Source: Desulfomonilia bacterium (GTDB lineage: Bacteria > Desulfobacterota > Desulfomonilia > UBA1062). From it: 45,403 nt of DNA. Position numbers and translations under genes: made by a program. Positions 35,144 to 43,355 of this stretch are shown one piece after another. Location of the stretch: NCBI GenBank assembly GCA_036567785.1, contig DATCTV010000055.1, positions 1 to 45,403 of the forward strand, given 5' to 3'. Position 1 is the first letter of the stretch. Every line of letters starts with the position of its first letter. The notes beneath the pieces are model-generated. The model searched no databases and was not told the DNA's origin. It saw only the letters and a program-made list of their open reading frames with translations.

Positions 35144-35830
35144 ATGCTGAACCGGTTAATTGACAGTCTTTTTCCTCCGGGATGCCTTTTATGCTCAGCT
35201 ATGAAAGATGTTGAGGACGGGGTGTGCAATAACTGCAGGAATCAAATGAACGAAGTTCCTGATCCTGTGTGTGACATTTGCGGCAAGCCGGTAGGAACAT
35301 CAGGGGTATGTCTCACGTGTCTTGACAGTCCCCCCGGTTTTGAAAAAATTGTAACAGCATTCATATTTGAAGGGAAAACAAGGGAAGCGATACATGCCTT
35401 CAAATACAGAGGCAGGACGGGCCTCAAGAAATATTTTGGAAAGGTAATCCGGCAATCGTTGGTTAAAGCCGATATCAGGCCCGATGTCATAGCTTGCATA
35501 CCGATGCACTGGACAAGGCTCTTTGTTAGAGGTTATAACCAGTCTGCATTAATAGCCGGAGAATTGGCAAAGCTGACTGGAGCAAGAGCCGGGTTTGATG
35601 TTCTGGTGAAAATACGGAATACAAAAACCCAGGCTGGTCTGGATAGAAAAGCAAGACACAAAAATATTAAAGGCTCTTTTCTGGCAAAGGGCGTCAAAGG
35701 CCTCAATGTACTTGTCGTTGATGATGTCATCACTACAGGGGAGACAGCCGGGGCCGCAGCCCTGGCCCTGAAGAAAGCCGGTGCTGATAAAGTTTATATC
35801 GCAGGAATCGGGAGAACTATGCCATGGTAG
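35144..35830 (+). CDS. comF: ComF family phosphoribosyltransferase-like protein
   Basis: A 228-aa protein. The N-terminus has the zinc ribbon of the ComF family: CLLC, CNNC, CDIC and CLTC pairs at about residues 14-65. The rest is a type I phosphoribosyltransferase fold with FKYRGRTGLKKYFG, VRGYNQSALIAGELAK and the PRPP loop VLVVDDVITTGET. In competent bacteria ComF is needed for DNA uptake; elsewhere its job is less clear. The ATG follows GGAGAGG. The stop overlaps the next gene by 7 bases, which ties it to two genes of unrelated appearance. Confidence 0.88.
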   Translation: MLNRLIDSLFPPGCLLCSAMKDVEDGVCNNCRNQMNEVPDPVCDICGKPVGTSGVCLTCLDSPPGFEKIVTAFIFEGKTREAIHAFKYRGRTGLKKYFGKVIRQSLVKADIRPDVIACIPMHWTRLFVRGYNQSALIAGELAKLTGARAGFDVLVKIRNTKTQAGLDRKARHKNIKGSFLAKGVKGLNVLVVDDVITTGETAGAAALALKKAGADKVYIAGIGRTMPW

Positions 35831-36717
35831 AAATGAAAAAAAGCCCGAAGTACCTAGAAGAAGTTACATTCAGCGATGACCTGATGCCCTGGCAAAAGGG
35901 CAAAATAGACTTTACACACTCCGAGCTTTTTCTGGGAAGATACAGCAAAGACGATTTGATGGGCATTATGGAAAAAACAGGCCTCATGAATGTGATAAGG
36001 AAGAAGGGGTATAAGGATATAATAATCACGATATCAAGAGAGGATTTTATTTCAAGACTCTATGTCAATTATGAAAGATACGACAAGGAGACAAGGCTTG
36101 TTGAACTGATATTAAGGGAAGGCATGTTCAGGCCCAAGGAGGTTTTTATTCCGCGTTTCGATTTCAGTGGAGGCCTGCATATGATTCTTGTTGAATGGCT
36201 TGCCCTTCAGGATCCGGCAGGGGTTTTTTCGCCGGAAAAGCCCAGGCTTCCCGGTCAGGCATATCCAGGACTGGGCGGACTCAGAAATCTTCAGGCGATG
36301 CTTTACTTTTTCGGGGAAAACGGCGGCAAGGAGGCCGTAGTTGATGTCCCGCAGCATTATCATGCGGCTGTAATATATTCCAGGCTCTATTCCTCTATCT
36401 ATAAAAGGCTCTATTCGTTTTTCTCTCCCGTGGATGCCGGGCAGCTTGAAGCAATGTCAAGGGACCTTGTCGACAGGCCGCTCGCAGATGTGTCTCTTGC
36501 CATATCCAACGGTTGTCTAATAGATGTTAATACAGGGGAAACGAAGTTCTGGAGACCAAGTGAGCAGATATATCCTACTTCAGCGCTTCTCCGCGAGTAT
36601 GTCGATTCCGAGGAATACAAGGAGATAGTGGAAGACAGCTTCAGAAACTCCAAGTATGCCATAGACTGGGAAAGGTACGATAAGCTCAAACAGCAGGGTT
36701 TAAGTTATGATGCGTAA
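35824..36717 (+). CDS. Conserved hypothetical protein, 297 aa
   Basis: I do not recognise this family. The protein is soluble with no signal peptide or membrane segment. It is mixed alpha/beta, with an early [21 protein letters not shown] segment, a central [17 protein letters not shown] and a Gly-rich [15 protein letters not shown], then a Tyr-rich helix [16 protein letters not shown] and an acidic C-terminus. The central pattern (His, Glu, Asp, a Gly-rich turn, His-Tyr-His) looks enzyme-like, but no catalytic signature can be named. It overlaps comF by 7 bases and the DUF2520-adenylyltransferase fusion by 11, so it is translated in step with both. Confidence 0.8.
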   Translation: MVEMKKSPKYLEEVTFSDDLMPWQKGKIDFTHSELFLGRYSKDDLMGIMEKTGLMNVIRKKGYKDIIITISREDFISRLYVNYERYDKETRLVELILREGMFRPKEVFIPRFDFSGGLHMILVEWLALQDPAGVFSPEKPRLPGQAYPGLGGLRNLQAMLYFFGENGGKEAVVDVPQHYHAAVIYSRLYSSIYKRLYSFFSPVDAGQLEAMSRDLVDRPLADVSLAISNGCLIDVNTGETKFWRPSEQIYPTSALLREYVDSEEYKEIVEDSFRNSKYAIDWERYDKLKQQGLSYDA

Positions 36718-37990
36718 ATTCGGCGTTATAGGACACGGAAGAGTCGGCGGGGCAATTTTAGCACTGTTGCAGGATTCAGGTTATACACCCGTATGGGTGG
36801 TCGAGGTTGAAAATCACAAGTCCGATATCCCGGTATATAAATCCCTGCCGGATGAGCCTCTCGGCGCCGATATCGTATTCATTACCGTCCCTGACGATCT
36901 GATATCAGAAGTGGTTTCAACAATGGCTCTGGTATGGAAAGACAAATTAAAGGGCAGAGTTGTTTTTCATATGAGCGGCCTTCATACATCGGATATCCTT
37001 GAACCGCTAAAAAAGCTCGGGGCTGAAACAGCCAGTTTTCATCCTCTGCAATCGATCATGCACCCGGAAAGCGCAAGAAAAGCCCTCAAAGGAAGTGTTT
37101 TTACGGCGGAAGGCTCGCCTAAAGCTCTTATGACCGCACGCAGGATTGCGGATAAACTGGGAGGCGAAATATTAAAAATAGCAAAGGAAGATAAGGTTAT
37201 CTATCATACGGCGGCGGTTGTCGCTTCGAATTATATAACGAGCCTTGTAGCCATGGCTGAAGACCTGATGAGCGAAATAGGGTTAAAAAGGGGACATATG
37301 CTTCCCCTGATAAAGGGCACCCTTGACAACATTGAAAAGCATGGAAGGACGGCGTTGACAGGGCCGATCAGAAGAGGGGACTGGGCTACTGTCCAGCGTC
37401 ATCTGAATGTTCTTTCCGAAAAATATCCCGATGTTACAGGTCTGTACCTTGCACTCGGGAGATATACTTCACGTATCGCGGGAAGACCGTGGAGGATCAA
37501 TGTCGAGAATCGCTCTAAAATCGCAGGGAGAGACGAACTTTCAAGAAAAGTATGCAGGATGAAGGATCATGGACTGAAGATCGTATTCACAAACGGCTGC
37601 TTTGATATTATCCATGCGGGTCACGTGCAGTATCTTGAACAGGCCCGCAAACTGGGAGACTGTCTTGTCGTCGGGCTCAATTCCGACGATTCCGTAAGGA
37701 AGCTGAAAGGCTCAACACGCCCCATAAATAACCAGCAGGCAAGAGCCGAGGTGCTGGCCGCTTTATATGCCGTCGATTATGTGTGTGTTTTTGAAGAGGA
37801 TACGCCATATGATCTAATCAAGACGCTCATGCCCGATATCCTGGTCAAAGGGGGAGACTGGGATATTGACAGCATCGTCGGTTCCGACATTGTAACAGCT
37901 GCAGGTGGAAAGGTATATTCACTGCCCTTCAGGGAAGGGTATTCCTCAACTTCAATCATTGAGAAGGCGGACGGCAATCCCCTTTCTTAG
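36707..37990 (+). CDS. Fusion of DUF2520 Rossmann dehydrogenase-like domain and RfaE/HldE C-terminal adenylyltransferase
   Basis: One 427-aa frame with two full domains. Residues 1-270: an NAD(P)-binding Rossmann fold ([17 protein letters not shown]) and the DUF2520 helical domain ([27 protein letters not shown]), similar to ketopantoate reductase and proline-biosynthesis P5CR-like enzymes. Residues about 285-425: a nucleotidyltransferase with [19 protein letters not shown] (HxGH at 303-306), [40 protein letters not shown] and EGYSSTSII, which are hallmarks of D-glycero-beta-D-manno-heptose 1-phosphate adenylyltransferase, the C-terminal half of HldE. HldE normally joins this domain to a sugar kinase, not a dehydrogenase. 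The adenylyltransferase could serve LPS heptose; the role of the first half is open. Confidence 0.85.
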   Translation: MMRKFGVIGHGRVGGAILALLQDSGYTPVWVVEVENHKSDIPVYKSLPDEPLGADIVFITVPDDLISEVVSTMALVWKDKLKGRVVFHMSGLHTSDILEPLKKLGAETASFHPLQSIMHPESARKALKGSVFTAEGSPKALMTARRIADKLGGEILKIAKEDKVIYHTAAVVASNYITSLVAMAEDLMSEIGLKRGHMLPLIKGTLDNIEKHGRTALTGPIRRGDWATVQRHLNVLSEKYPDVTGLYLALGRYTSRIAGRPWRINVENRSKIAGRDELSRKVCRMKDHGLKIVFTNGCFDIIHAGHVQYLEQARKLGDCLVVGLNSDDSVRKLKGSTRPINNQQARAEVLAALYAVDYVCVFEEDTPYDLIKTLMPDILVKGGDWDIDSIVGSDIVTAAGGKVYSLPFREGYSSTSIIEKADGNPLS

Positions 37991-38115
37991 ATTTTAGAGT
38001 TTTCCTGCACTTTTCAATAGCTCCGAACCGGGAGGGCTTTTTCGAAAACGGCATGCCGGGGAACCGATTGAGGACGTTAACAAACAATTAACTTGCCGAT
38101 ATTGAGGAAATCGAT

Positions 38116-38580
38116 ATGGATATTCACTACAGATTCATGAAAACGGGTGAAGAGGGAAGGGTGTGCGCTCTGATTGAGAAGGTGTTCAACGAATTCGTTG
38201 CTCCGGATTACGGTCAAGAGGGTGTCGATGAATTCTTCAGATTCGCCAATCCTATGGCCATGGCCAGGCGCAAAGGACCTGAACAAGTCGTTATAATAGC
38301 TGAAAAGGGGACTGATATTGTTGGAGTCATCGAGATGCGCTCCTTCAACCATATAGCGATGCTTTTTGTCGGCAGCCGGGGCGAGGGAATAGCAAAAGGG
38401 CTGTTCAAGAAGGCCGTAAATGTTTGCCTGAAAAGGCATCCCGATATTAAGACGATCACAGTCAATTCGTCGCCGTTTGCGGAGTCCATATACTCGAAGA
38501 TGGGGTTCAAGGCCACAGGACCGGTTCAGGAGAAGAACGGCATCACATTCGTGCCCATGGCCTGTGATCTTAAAAGCTGA
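38116..38580 (+). CDS. GNAT family N-acetyltransferase
   Basis: A 154-aa protein with the GNAT fold. The acetyl-CoA pyrophosphate loop region is LFVGSRGEGIAKGLFKKAVN (about 76-95), preceded by the VGVIEMRSFNHIAML strands and followed by ITVNSSPFAESIYSKMGF, the C-terminal strand-helix with the usual Y-x-K-x-G-F. It transfers acetyl to an amine of a small molecule or protein; the substrate is not predictable. The ATG follows GAGGA. It stands 125 bases after the fusion gene, with no clear terminator between them, and 57 bases before the next gene. Confidence 0.85.
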   Translation: MDIHYRFMKTGEEGRVCALIEKVFNEFVAPDYGQEGVDEFFRFANPMAMARRKGPEQVVIIAEKGTDIVGVIEMRSFNHIAMLFVGSRGEGIAKGLFKKAVNVCLKRHPDIKTITVNSSPFAESIYSKMGFKATGPVQEKNGITFVPMACDLKS

Positions 38581-38637
38581 CAGAATCAATAAAGCACGCG
38601 GATATGATTAAATCGAATATCTTAAAGAGGAATCTGA

Positions 38638-39078
38638 TTGAATACAGCGATTGAGAAGATAATTCAGGAAATGGTGGATATTGAAACCAGGGGATGGGAT
38701 ACGAAAGACCCTGAGCCTTTCCTGTCCATGATTCATCCTGACATGGCCTGGCCGTGGCCGCCCACGGCAAACTCCCATGATCCGATTGACTGGGTCTTCG
38801 TGATGGGCCGGTTCAACAGGGAGCGCTGGCGCAGAAGCTGGCAGGGGCTTTTCGATACCCACGATCTTATCCACAACCGCCGCAATACCGTGAAGATCGA
38901 GGTCTCCAAAGAGGAGGATGCGGCGTTTGCTGTAGTCGATATCGACACCCTCTGGCGGAACAAGACCACCGGGGAGCTTTCCCACTGGAAAGGCCGGGTC
39001 TGCAAAATCTTCACGAAGCTTCAGACGGGCGAATGGAAATTCTACTATCAGACAGGCGCGCTCAATTTTCCTGGATGA
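38638..39078 (+). CDS. SnoaL-like/NTF2-fold protein
   Basis: A 146-aa protein with a TTG start preceded by AAGAGGAATC. The length, the N-terminal helix pair (IEKIIQEMVDIETRGWDTKDPEPFLSM read in two pieces), the Trp-rich HPDMAWPWPPT strand and the paired strands FAVVDIDTLWRN and GRVCKIFTKL suit a cone-shaped NTF2/SnoaL (DUF4440-type) fold. Such proteins hold hydrophobic ligands or act as small hydrolases or isomerases. No signal peptide. Local GC is higher than in its neighbours (CGCTGGCGCAGAAGCTGG), which may mean it came from elsewhere. It follows the GNAT gene on the same strand. Confidence 0.65.
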   Translation: MNTAIEKIIQEMVDIETRGWDTKDPEPFLSMIHPDMAWPWPPTANSHDPIDWVFVMGRFNRERWRRSWQGLFDTHDLIHNRRNTVKIEVSKEEDAAFAVVDIDTLWRNKTTGELSHWKGRVCKIFTKLQTGEWKFYYQTGALNFPG

Positions 39079-39201
39079 GAAAAAACGTTAGAAAGGTATA
39101 AGATATATAGAGTTGGCATTAATTGAAGATCATGTGCTAAATTTTAAGTGTCGTCGCTGCACTGACGAGAGTCTGAAATAAAAGGAGGGCGGAATAACAC
39201 A

Positions 39202-39327
39202 ATGTACTGTCTGGCAGTAATACTCCTGATGCTCGTTCTGTCCGCCGGTCGTATCAGGCGGATCATACAGCCTCAATTCATGCTGAAAGATGTCTGGGGC
39301 TATTCAAGAGAGAGCGAGTCTTTCTAA
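39202..39327 (+). CDS. 41-aa ORF with a single hydrophobic segment
   Basis: A short frame that opens with MYCLAVILLMLVLSAGRIRR, a probable membrane segment followed by basic residues, and ends in WGYSRESESF. It has a strong ribosome site (AAAGGAGGGCGG) 8 bases upstream of the ATG. It lies 44 bases before the Cys-rich peptide ORF on the same strand. It could be a small membrane protein of the same unit or a leader peptide. No family is recognised. The good ribosome site is the main evidence that it is translated. Confidence 0.45.
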   Translation: MYCLAVILLMLVLSAGRIRRIIQPQFMLKDVWGYSRESESF

Positions 39328-39371
39328 ATCTTTTAACAGATTAGGTGGTTCTTTTTTAGGGGGGATCGGAA

Positions 39372-39557
39372 ATGGTTGTTGAAGATTCAACAGAAAGAAA
39401 ATGGCAAAAACCCGAGTTGACAATTCTGATTCGAAATATGTCCGAAGAAGCAGTTTTAACTGGCTGCAAGGCTGGCGGATATTCGGGACCTGATACATTT
39501 GACTCCGGATGCGGAATTTTCACTTGTGCAGATTGCTCAGGTTTAAATGAATCCTGA
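39372..39557 (+). CDS. Cys-rich small peptide, RiPP precursor-like
   Basis: A 61-aa frame with AGGGGGGA before its ATG. The N-terminal half is a polar, leader-like stretch with WQKPELTILIRN and SEEAVLTGCK; the C-terminal half is small-residue and Cys-rich (SGPDTFDSGCGIFTCADCSG). Four Cys in all, two of them in a C-x-x-C arrangement near the end. This two-part build, conserved-looking amphipathic leader plus Gly/Ser/Cys core, is typical of ribosomally made, modified peptide precursors. The W-x-KPEL-x-x-L-x-R...EEAVL-x-x-CK pattern is known to me from many small uncharacterised ORFs in deltaproteobacterial genomes. No radical SAM, YcaO or protease gene is in the window. It could instead be a metal-binding small protein. 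Confidence 0.55.
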   Translation: MVVEDSTERKWQKPELTILIRNMSEEAVLTGCKAGGYSGPDTFDSGCGIFTCADCSGLNES

Positions 39558-39731
39558 TCTTCACTGTTGTCCGAGTTCCTTGCCTTCGGAACGAATTTAA
39601 AGTGTTTGAAGTTTACCGGTCAGATTCAACTTGGGGTACGTTTTCAAATAGCTTGAACTGATGGGGATTCTGTCTGTATTCTTTTATGCCGGCACCTTCA
39701 GAAGTTATTTTATTTAAGTTGTAAATGGTTT

Positions 39732-39748
39732 TGTGTTCGATGAACACA
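39732..39748. promoter_or_regulatory. Possible upstream activator binding site
   Basis: TGTGTTC-GAT-GAACACA is a perfect 7-bp palindrome with a 3-base centre, centred about 159 bases before the predicted sigma-54 start site. Distance and symmetry suit the enhancer of an NtrC-type activator. It could also be a chance hairpin. Confidence 0.45.
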
Positions 39749-39872
39749 GGAAGAAAATATATGAGGTTTTCAATGTAACCGGATTTACGCTTACGTGAAA
39801 ATAATTACATAACGGTATTCTGAAAAGAAATCATTATTCATGTAACATATTGAAATATTTGGAATTGATATA

Positions 39873-39888
39873 TGGCACCTTATTTGCT
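39873..39888 (+). promoter_or_regulatory. Sigma-54 (-24/-12) promoter
   Basis: TGGCACCTTATTTGCT matches the RpoN consensus TGGCAC-N5-TTGC at every defined base, with the -24 GG at 39874-39875 and the -12 GC at 39886-39887. Transcription should start near 39899, only about 5 bases before the ATG of the secreted protein at 39904. The window also encodes a sigma-54 activator (28019-29452), which could act here. Confidence 0.75.
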
Positions 39889-39903
39889 GTGTCTTAACTC
39901 CAT

Positions 39904-40488
39904 ATGAAAAAAATATTCATGTTTTTGATGATAACTGTCTTCTTCCCTGGTTCGGTATTCGCATCCGGTGGTGTAAGGTATGTCAGTTTTGAGAGTCTTA
40001 TCCCGGAAAAGTCCGAAACCGTGCTGATTGAAGATGCCTCCGATAGTCCGAATTCGGAAATCATAAGCGGTCTGAAAATGAGTGATAACGGTGTGACCCG
40101 TATAAATGGCGGCCAGTTGATGATCAAGGTAAGCGGGTACTCCGACAGCGCTATAATGAAATATGTCAACTCAATGGGGTGTTCTCTTTCAAGAAAACTG
40201 TCACCAATGAGGTGCTCTGATGACATTGAAAGTGATCAGAATCTGAAAACAGTCAATAACGGTTTGTATATCAAAAGCGCAATTAAGGCCATAAATGACT
40301 CCGGTATATTCATACTGGCATCGGGCGGTGTCGAACTGAACAGCAGCGATGGTTCAATTTATAACCTGGCGGATTCACCGGGTATGTTTGCCGGTGGCGG
40401 TATCGGCTATTTTCTCAAAAACTGCAGCATGCAGTTTGGCTATGACAGCAAAATAGGTGCGTCAGCCTCATTCGGCATGTTGTGGTAG
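39904..40488 (+). CDS. Secreted or outer-membrane hypothetical protein under a sigma-54 promoter
   Basis: A 194-aa protein with a clear signal peptide (MKKIFMFLMITVFFPGSVFA, cleaved before SGG). I do not recognise the family. The mature part has alternating strands and ends GASASFGMLW, an aromatic C-terminus like that of small outer-membrane barrels. The two Cys of SMGCSLSRKLSPMRCSDD could form a disulfide. No Shine-Dalgarno stands before the ATG, and the sigma-54 element predicts a leader of about 5 bases, so the message is probably leaderless. The protein lacks a PEP-CTERM tail. It is convergent with lon, with a weak 6-bp inverted repeat (CCTGAA/TTCAGG) across the junction. Confidence 0.7.
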   Translation: MKKIFMFLMITVFFPGSVFASGGVRYVSFESLIPEKSETVLIEDASDSPNSEIISGLKMSDNGVTRINGGQLMIKVSGYSDSAIMKYVNSMGCSLSRKLSPMRCSDDIESDQNLKTVNNGLYIKSAIKAINDSGIFILASGGVELNSSDGSIYNLADSPGMFAGGGIGYFLKNCSMQFGYDSKIGASASFGMLW

Positions 40489-40507
40489 CCTGAAACGGGT
40501 TTGAAAT

Positions 40508-42937
40508 TCAGGGGACCCTTAAGGTGCTGTTGCTGGAAGCTGCATCATTGTGTTCGGGAAGACAGATGCGCCCGGGCTGTACATTACCCTCAAAGGCTGT
40601 CTTAAGAACATCTTCGATGCACTCGACATATATTATTTTAATGTCTCCGAGTACTTCCGGTTCAATCTCGCCAATATCCTTTTCGTTCATTTTCGGCAGG
40701 ATGACAGTGCTTATTCCTGCCCTTTTTGCTGCGAGCACTTTTTCCTTGATCCCTCCGACCGGCAGGACGATTCCCCTGAGTGTAACTTCACCTGTCATGG
40801 CCAGGTTATCTGCTGCAACTTTGCCTGTCAGCAGCGAATAGAGAGAGCTTACCATGGTGACGCCGGCCGACGGTCCGTCTTTCGGTATGGCACCCGCAGG
40901 TACATGTATGTGAACTGATTTGTCTTTTGGCAGGGGGATTCCCATTCCTCTTATGAGGCTGAGGCCGATGCGGGCTGATTCCTTCATGACATCGCCTATC
41001 TGTCCTGTAAGTATCATCTCTTCCTTTCCGTCAACCAGGGCGGACTCGATATAAAGGACTTCTCCGCCGAAGGGCGTCCAAGCCAGGCCGGTCGATATTC
41101 CGGGGATTCGTGTCCGCTTTCTGGCATCCGGAAGGTATTTTACCGCCCCCAGGGCTTCTTCGATAAATGCGATGTCCACTTTTTTTACAGGATCGCCTCC
41201 TCTGGCGATCCGTGATGCGATAACCCTCAGGACGGAAGCGATTTCCCGCTGAAGGTTGCGGACCCCCGATTCCCTTGTGTAATGTCTTATTATGTGGGTT
41301 ATTGCACTGTCATCAAAGCTGATGCCGAACGATGACAGGCCGTTTGCCTCAAGTTCTTTAGGGATAAGGTAACTGGTAGCAATTCTCAGTTTATCCTCCT
41401 GGGTGTATCCTTCGATTTCAACTATCTCCATCCTGTCTCTGAGCGCTGCCGGGATCGAATCGGTTACGTTTGCCGTAGTGATGAACAGTACACTGGACAG
41501 GTCATAGGGCACGTTGAGATAATGATCGGAAAAAGTCGAATTCTGTTCCGGATCGAGCGCTTCAAGCAGAGCGGAAGCGGGATCACCCTGTGCATCCCTT
41601 GTGAGCTTGTCGATTTCGTCAAGCATGAAAACAGGATTCATAGTACCTGCGGTTTTCATGCCGTTGATGATCCTTCCCGGAAGGGCGCCTATGTAAGTCC
41701 TGCGGTGTCCGCGGATTTCAGCCTCGTCCCTGACACCGCCAAGAGAGATACGGACAAATTTTCTGCCCATAGCCCTTGCAATCGAACGGCCGAGTGAGGT
41801 CTTGCCGACTCCCGGAGGACCGGTAAAGCAGAGTATAGGACCTTTCATGTCACTTTTCAGCTTTTTTACGGAAAGATATTCAATGATGCGTTTCTTCGGG
41901 CGTTTAAGATCGAAATGGTCTTCGTTCAAGATCTCTTCAACACGGGCAATATCCAGTTCGTCTTCACTCTGTTCATGCCAGGGAAGCTCTAGTATCCAGT
42001 CCATATACGTACGGAGCGTTACATATTCGGAAGAGCCGGGCTGCATTCGCGCAAGACGTTTCAAATCCTTGTCAACATCCTTTCTGACAATTTCAGGCAG
42101 GTTTTTTGCCCCGATCTCTTTTTTTAGATCTTCCATTTCGTTTTCAGTTTCGAGGGTTTCGCCAAGTTCATTCCTGATGGCCTTCATCTGTTGCTTGAGG
42201 TAATATTCTCTCTGTGCATGGCTTATTTCACCCTTTGCCTTTTCGGTTATCCGGGAGGATGTTTCAAGGATATCAAGCTCATCCCTGAGCACCTGATGAA
42301 GGAGCGTAAATTTATCTGTAAGGGACTTGAGTTCAAGAATCTGCTGTTTTTTTTCAACAGGAAGAGGAAGCGTGGTTGTAACCGTGCTTAAAAGGACGAG
42401 AGGGTCCCTGATCTTGGCCATTCCGGATATGGCCGCATCCATGCTGTGGTAGGATAGTCTGGCAAGTTGATTGAGCGCCTGAATGGTCGAATGGACGAGG
42501 GCATGCACTTCGCGTGTGATGCTCATGTCCTCATCAAAATAAATCACATTTGACTTGAGAAGAGGAGACGTTTCAACCTTGCTTTCCAGAAAAACCTTGT
42601 GATCGCCCCTGACCATGATGGAGACCTCGTTGCTGTCGTTCTCTGTGAGCTTGACTATATATGCGAGGCAACCGGTTCTGTATATATTTTCCCAGACGTC
42701 GGTATTTGCCGATTTGGGATCTTTTATGCCGACGGCTACGAAAGGTTCATTGTTGTCATGAAATCTCCTTACAAGTCCTATGGATGCAGAGTTTGATACG
42801 AGAAGCGGCAGAAGTGCGCCAGGTACGAGTACCGTATCTTTAAGCGGCAGCACGGGCAGTACCTTTGGGCGTTTAGGGGAGGGCTGATCTTTCGCCTCTT
42901 CCCTTCCTGTCCTGAATAGTCTTGAAAAGAAATCCAT
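40508..42937 (-). CDS. lon: ATP-dependent protease Lon (LonA)
   Basis: An 809-aa hexameric cytoplasmic protease that degrades damaged and regulatory proteins. The N-terminal LON domain (about 25-210) has VLPVLPLKDTVLVPGALLPL. A coiled coil follows (REYYLKQQMKAIRNELGE). The AAA+ domain has Walker A GPPGVGKTSLG, Walker B VFMLDEIDKL and sensor ITTAN. The C-terminal protease domain has catalytic Ser690 in KDGPSAGVTM and Lys733 in GGIKEKVLAAK, 43 residues apart as in E. coli. An in-frame TGA two codons upstream fixes the start at the ATG at 42937, yet no Shine-Dalgarno precedes it. The last residues after NVQPGRIC are a short, variable tail. Confidence 0.95.
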   Translation of the reverse strand: MDFFSRLFRTGREEAKDQPSPKRPKVLPVLPLKDTVLVPGALLPLLVSNSASIGLVRRFHDNNEPFVAVGIKDPKSANTDVWENIYRTGCLAYIVKLTENDSNEVSIMVRGDHKVFLESKVETSPLLKSNVIYFDEDMSITREVHALVHSTIQALNQLARLSYHSMDAAISGMAKIRDPLVLLSTVTTTLPLPVEKKQQILELKSLTDKFTLLHQVLRDELDILETSSRITEKAKGEISHAQREYYLKQQMKAIRNELGETLETENEMEDLKKEIGAKNLPEIVRKDVDKDLKRLARMQPGSSEYVTLRTYMDWILELPWHEQSEDELDIARVEEILNEDHFDLKRPKKRIIEYLSVKKLKSDMKGPILCFTGPPGVGKTSLGRSIARAMGRKFVRISLGGVRDEAEIRGHRRTYIGALPGRIINGMKTAGTMNPVFMLDEIDKLTRDAQGDPASALLEALDPEQNSTFSDHYLNVPYDLSSVLFITTANVTDSIPAALRDRMEIVEIEGYTQEDKLRIATSYLIPKELEANGLSSFGISFDDSAITHIIRHYTRESGVRNLQREIASVLRVIASRIARGGDPVKKVDIAFIEEALGAVKYLPDARKRTRIPGISTGLAWTPFGGEVLYIESALVDGKEEMILTGQIGDVMKESARIGLSLIRGMGIPLPKDKSVHIHVPAGAIPKDGPSAGVTMVSSLYSLLTGKVAADNLAMTGEVTLRGIVLPVGGIKEKVLAAKRAGISTVILPKMNEKDIGEIEPEVLGDIKIIYVECIEDVLKTAFEGNVQPGRICLPEHNDAASSNSTLRVP

Positions 42938-42943
42938 GAATCA

Positions 42944-42972
42944 TATGTAGGGCATGCGATTCAGAAAGTCAA
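42944..42972 (-). promoter_or_regulatory. Possible promoter of lon
   Basis: On the minus strand TTGACT is followed after 17 bases by TACATA, a partial -10. The start point would fall at or next to the lon ATG. That fits the absence of a ribosome site, but the -10 is weak. The usual sigma-32 pattern was not found. Confidence 0.28.
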
Positions 42973-43148
42973 ATCAGCGGGATGTTCCCAAACCGTTAAA
43001 ACAGACGTTTGATGCTGAAAATGGTGAGGGGGCATAAAAGCTGAAATATTAAACCCGACAGGATAAAAAAATCATAAACGGTATTGATTTAATTTTTAAT
43101 GACACTAATAACTGTTTTATAAATATTTAAACCTTAAGGAGATGTCAG

Positions 43149-43313
43149 ATGGAAAAAGAAATCACGGTTAAGCTTTGCAAGGAAGGTTCGTGCTGTCCGG
43201 AGGTAAGGGTGGAAAAGGAAAGGGTCGTCATAGGCGAAGACAAGAATATATGCACGCTTACAAAAGAGCAGTGGGATATTCTTAAAGAAAAGATCCTCAA
43301 CAAAGAATTGTAG
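43149..43313 (+). CDS. 54-aa Cys-containing small protein
   Basis: A short frame beginning MEKEITVKLCKEGSCCPEVR, with TAAGGAG upstream of its ATG and an intrinsic terminator 12 bases after its TAG. The order ribosome site, ORF and terminator marks it as a real single-gene unit. Residues 1-30 would form two beta strands around the C-x4-CCP motif; residues 38-54 are a charged helix (KEQWDILKEKILNKEL). There are four Cys, at positions 10, 15, 16 and 35, so a metal-binding or redox role is possible. I do not know the family name. It is divergent from lon. Confidence 0.7.
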   Translation: MEKEITVKLCKEGSCCPEVRVEKERVVIGEDKNICTLTKEQWDILKEKILNKEL

Positions 43314-43325
43314 AATTTTTAAGAC

Positions 43326-43355
43326 CCCCCGGCCGGAAATGCCGGGGGTTTTTTT
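43326..43355 (+). terminator. Intrinsic terminator
   Basis: An 8-bp perfect GC-rich stem (CCCCCGGC / GCCGGGGG) with a 7-base loop is followed by seven T residues. It directly follows the 54-aa gene. The nuclease gene on the other strand ends inside the T tract, so the stem may serve both. Confidence 0.85.

Larger units (their letters stand above)
39558..39903. other. Intergenic region with a palindrome and sigma-54 promoter
   Basis: About 345 bases without a credible gene. It carries a 7-bp inverted repeat (39732-39748) about 160 bases upstream of the predicted start of transcription and a strong -24/-12 element (39873-39888). No clear terminator for the peptide gene is seen. Confidence 0.5.

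Noticed and set aside
39904-40488. PEP-CTERM sorting tail on the sigma-54-controlled secreted protein
   Set aside because: The C-terminus has neither the PEP motif, a hydrophobic helix nor an Arg-rich end.
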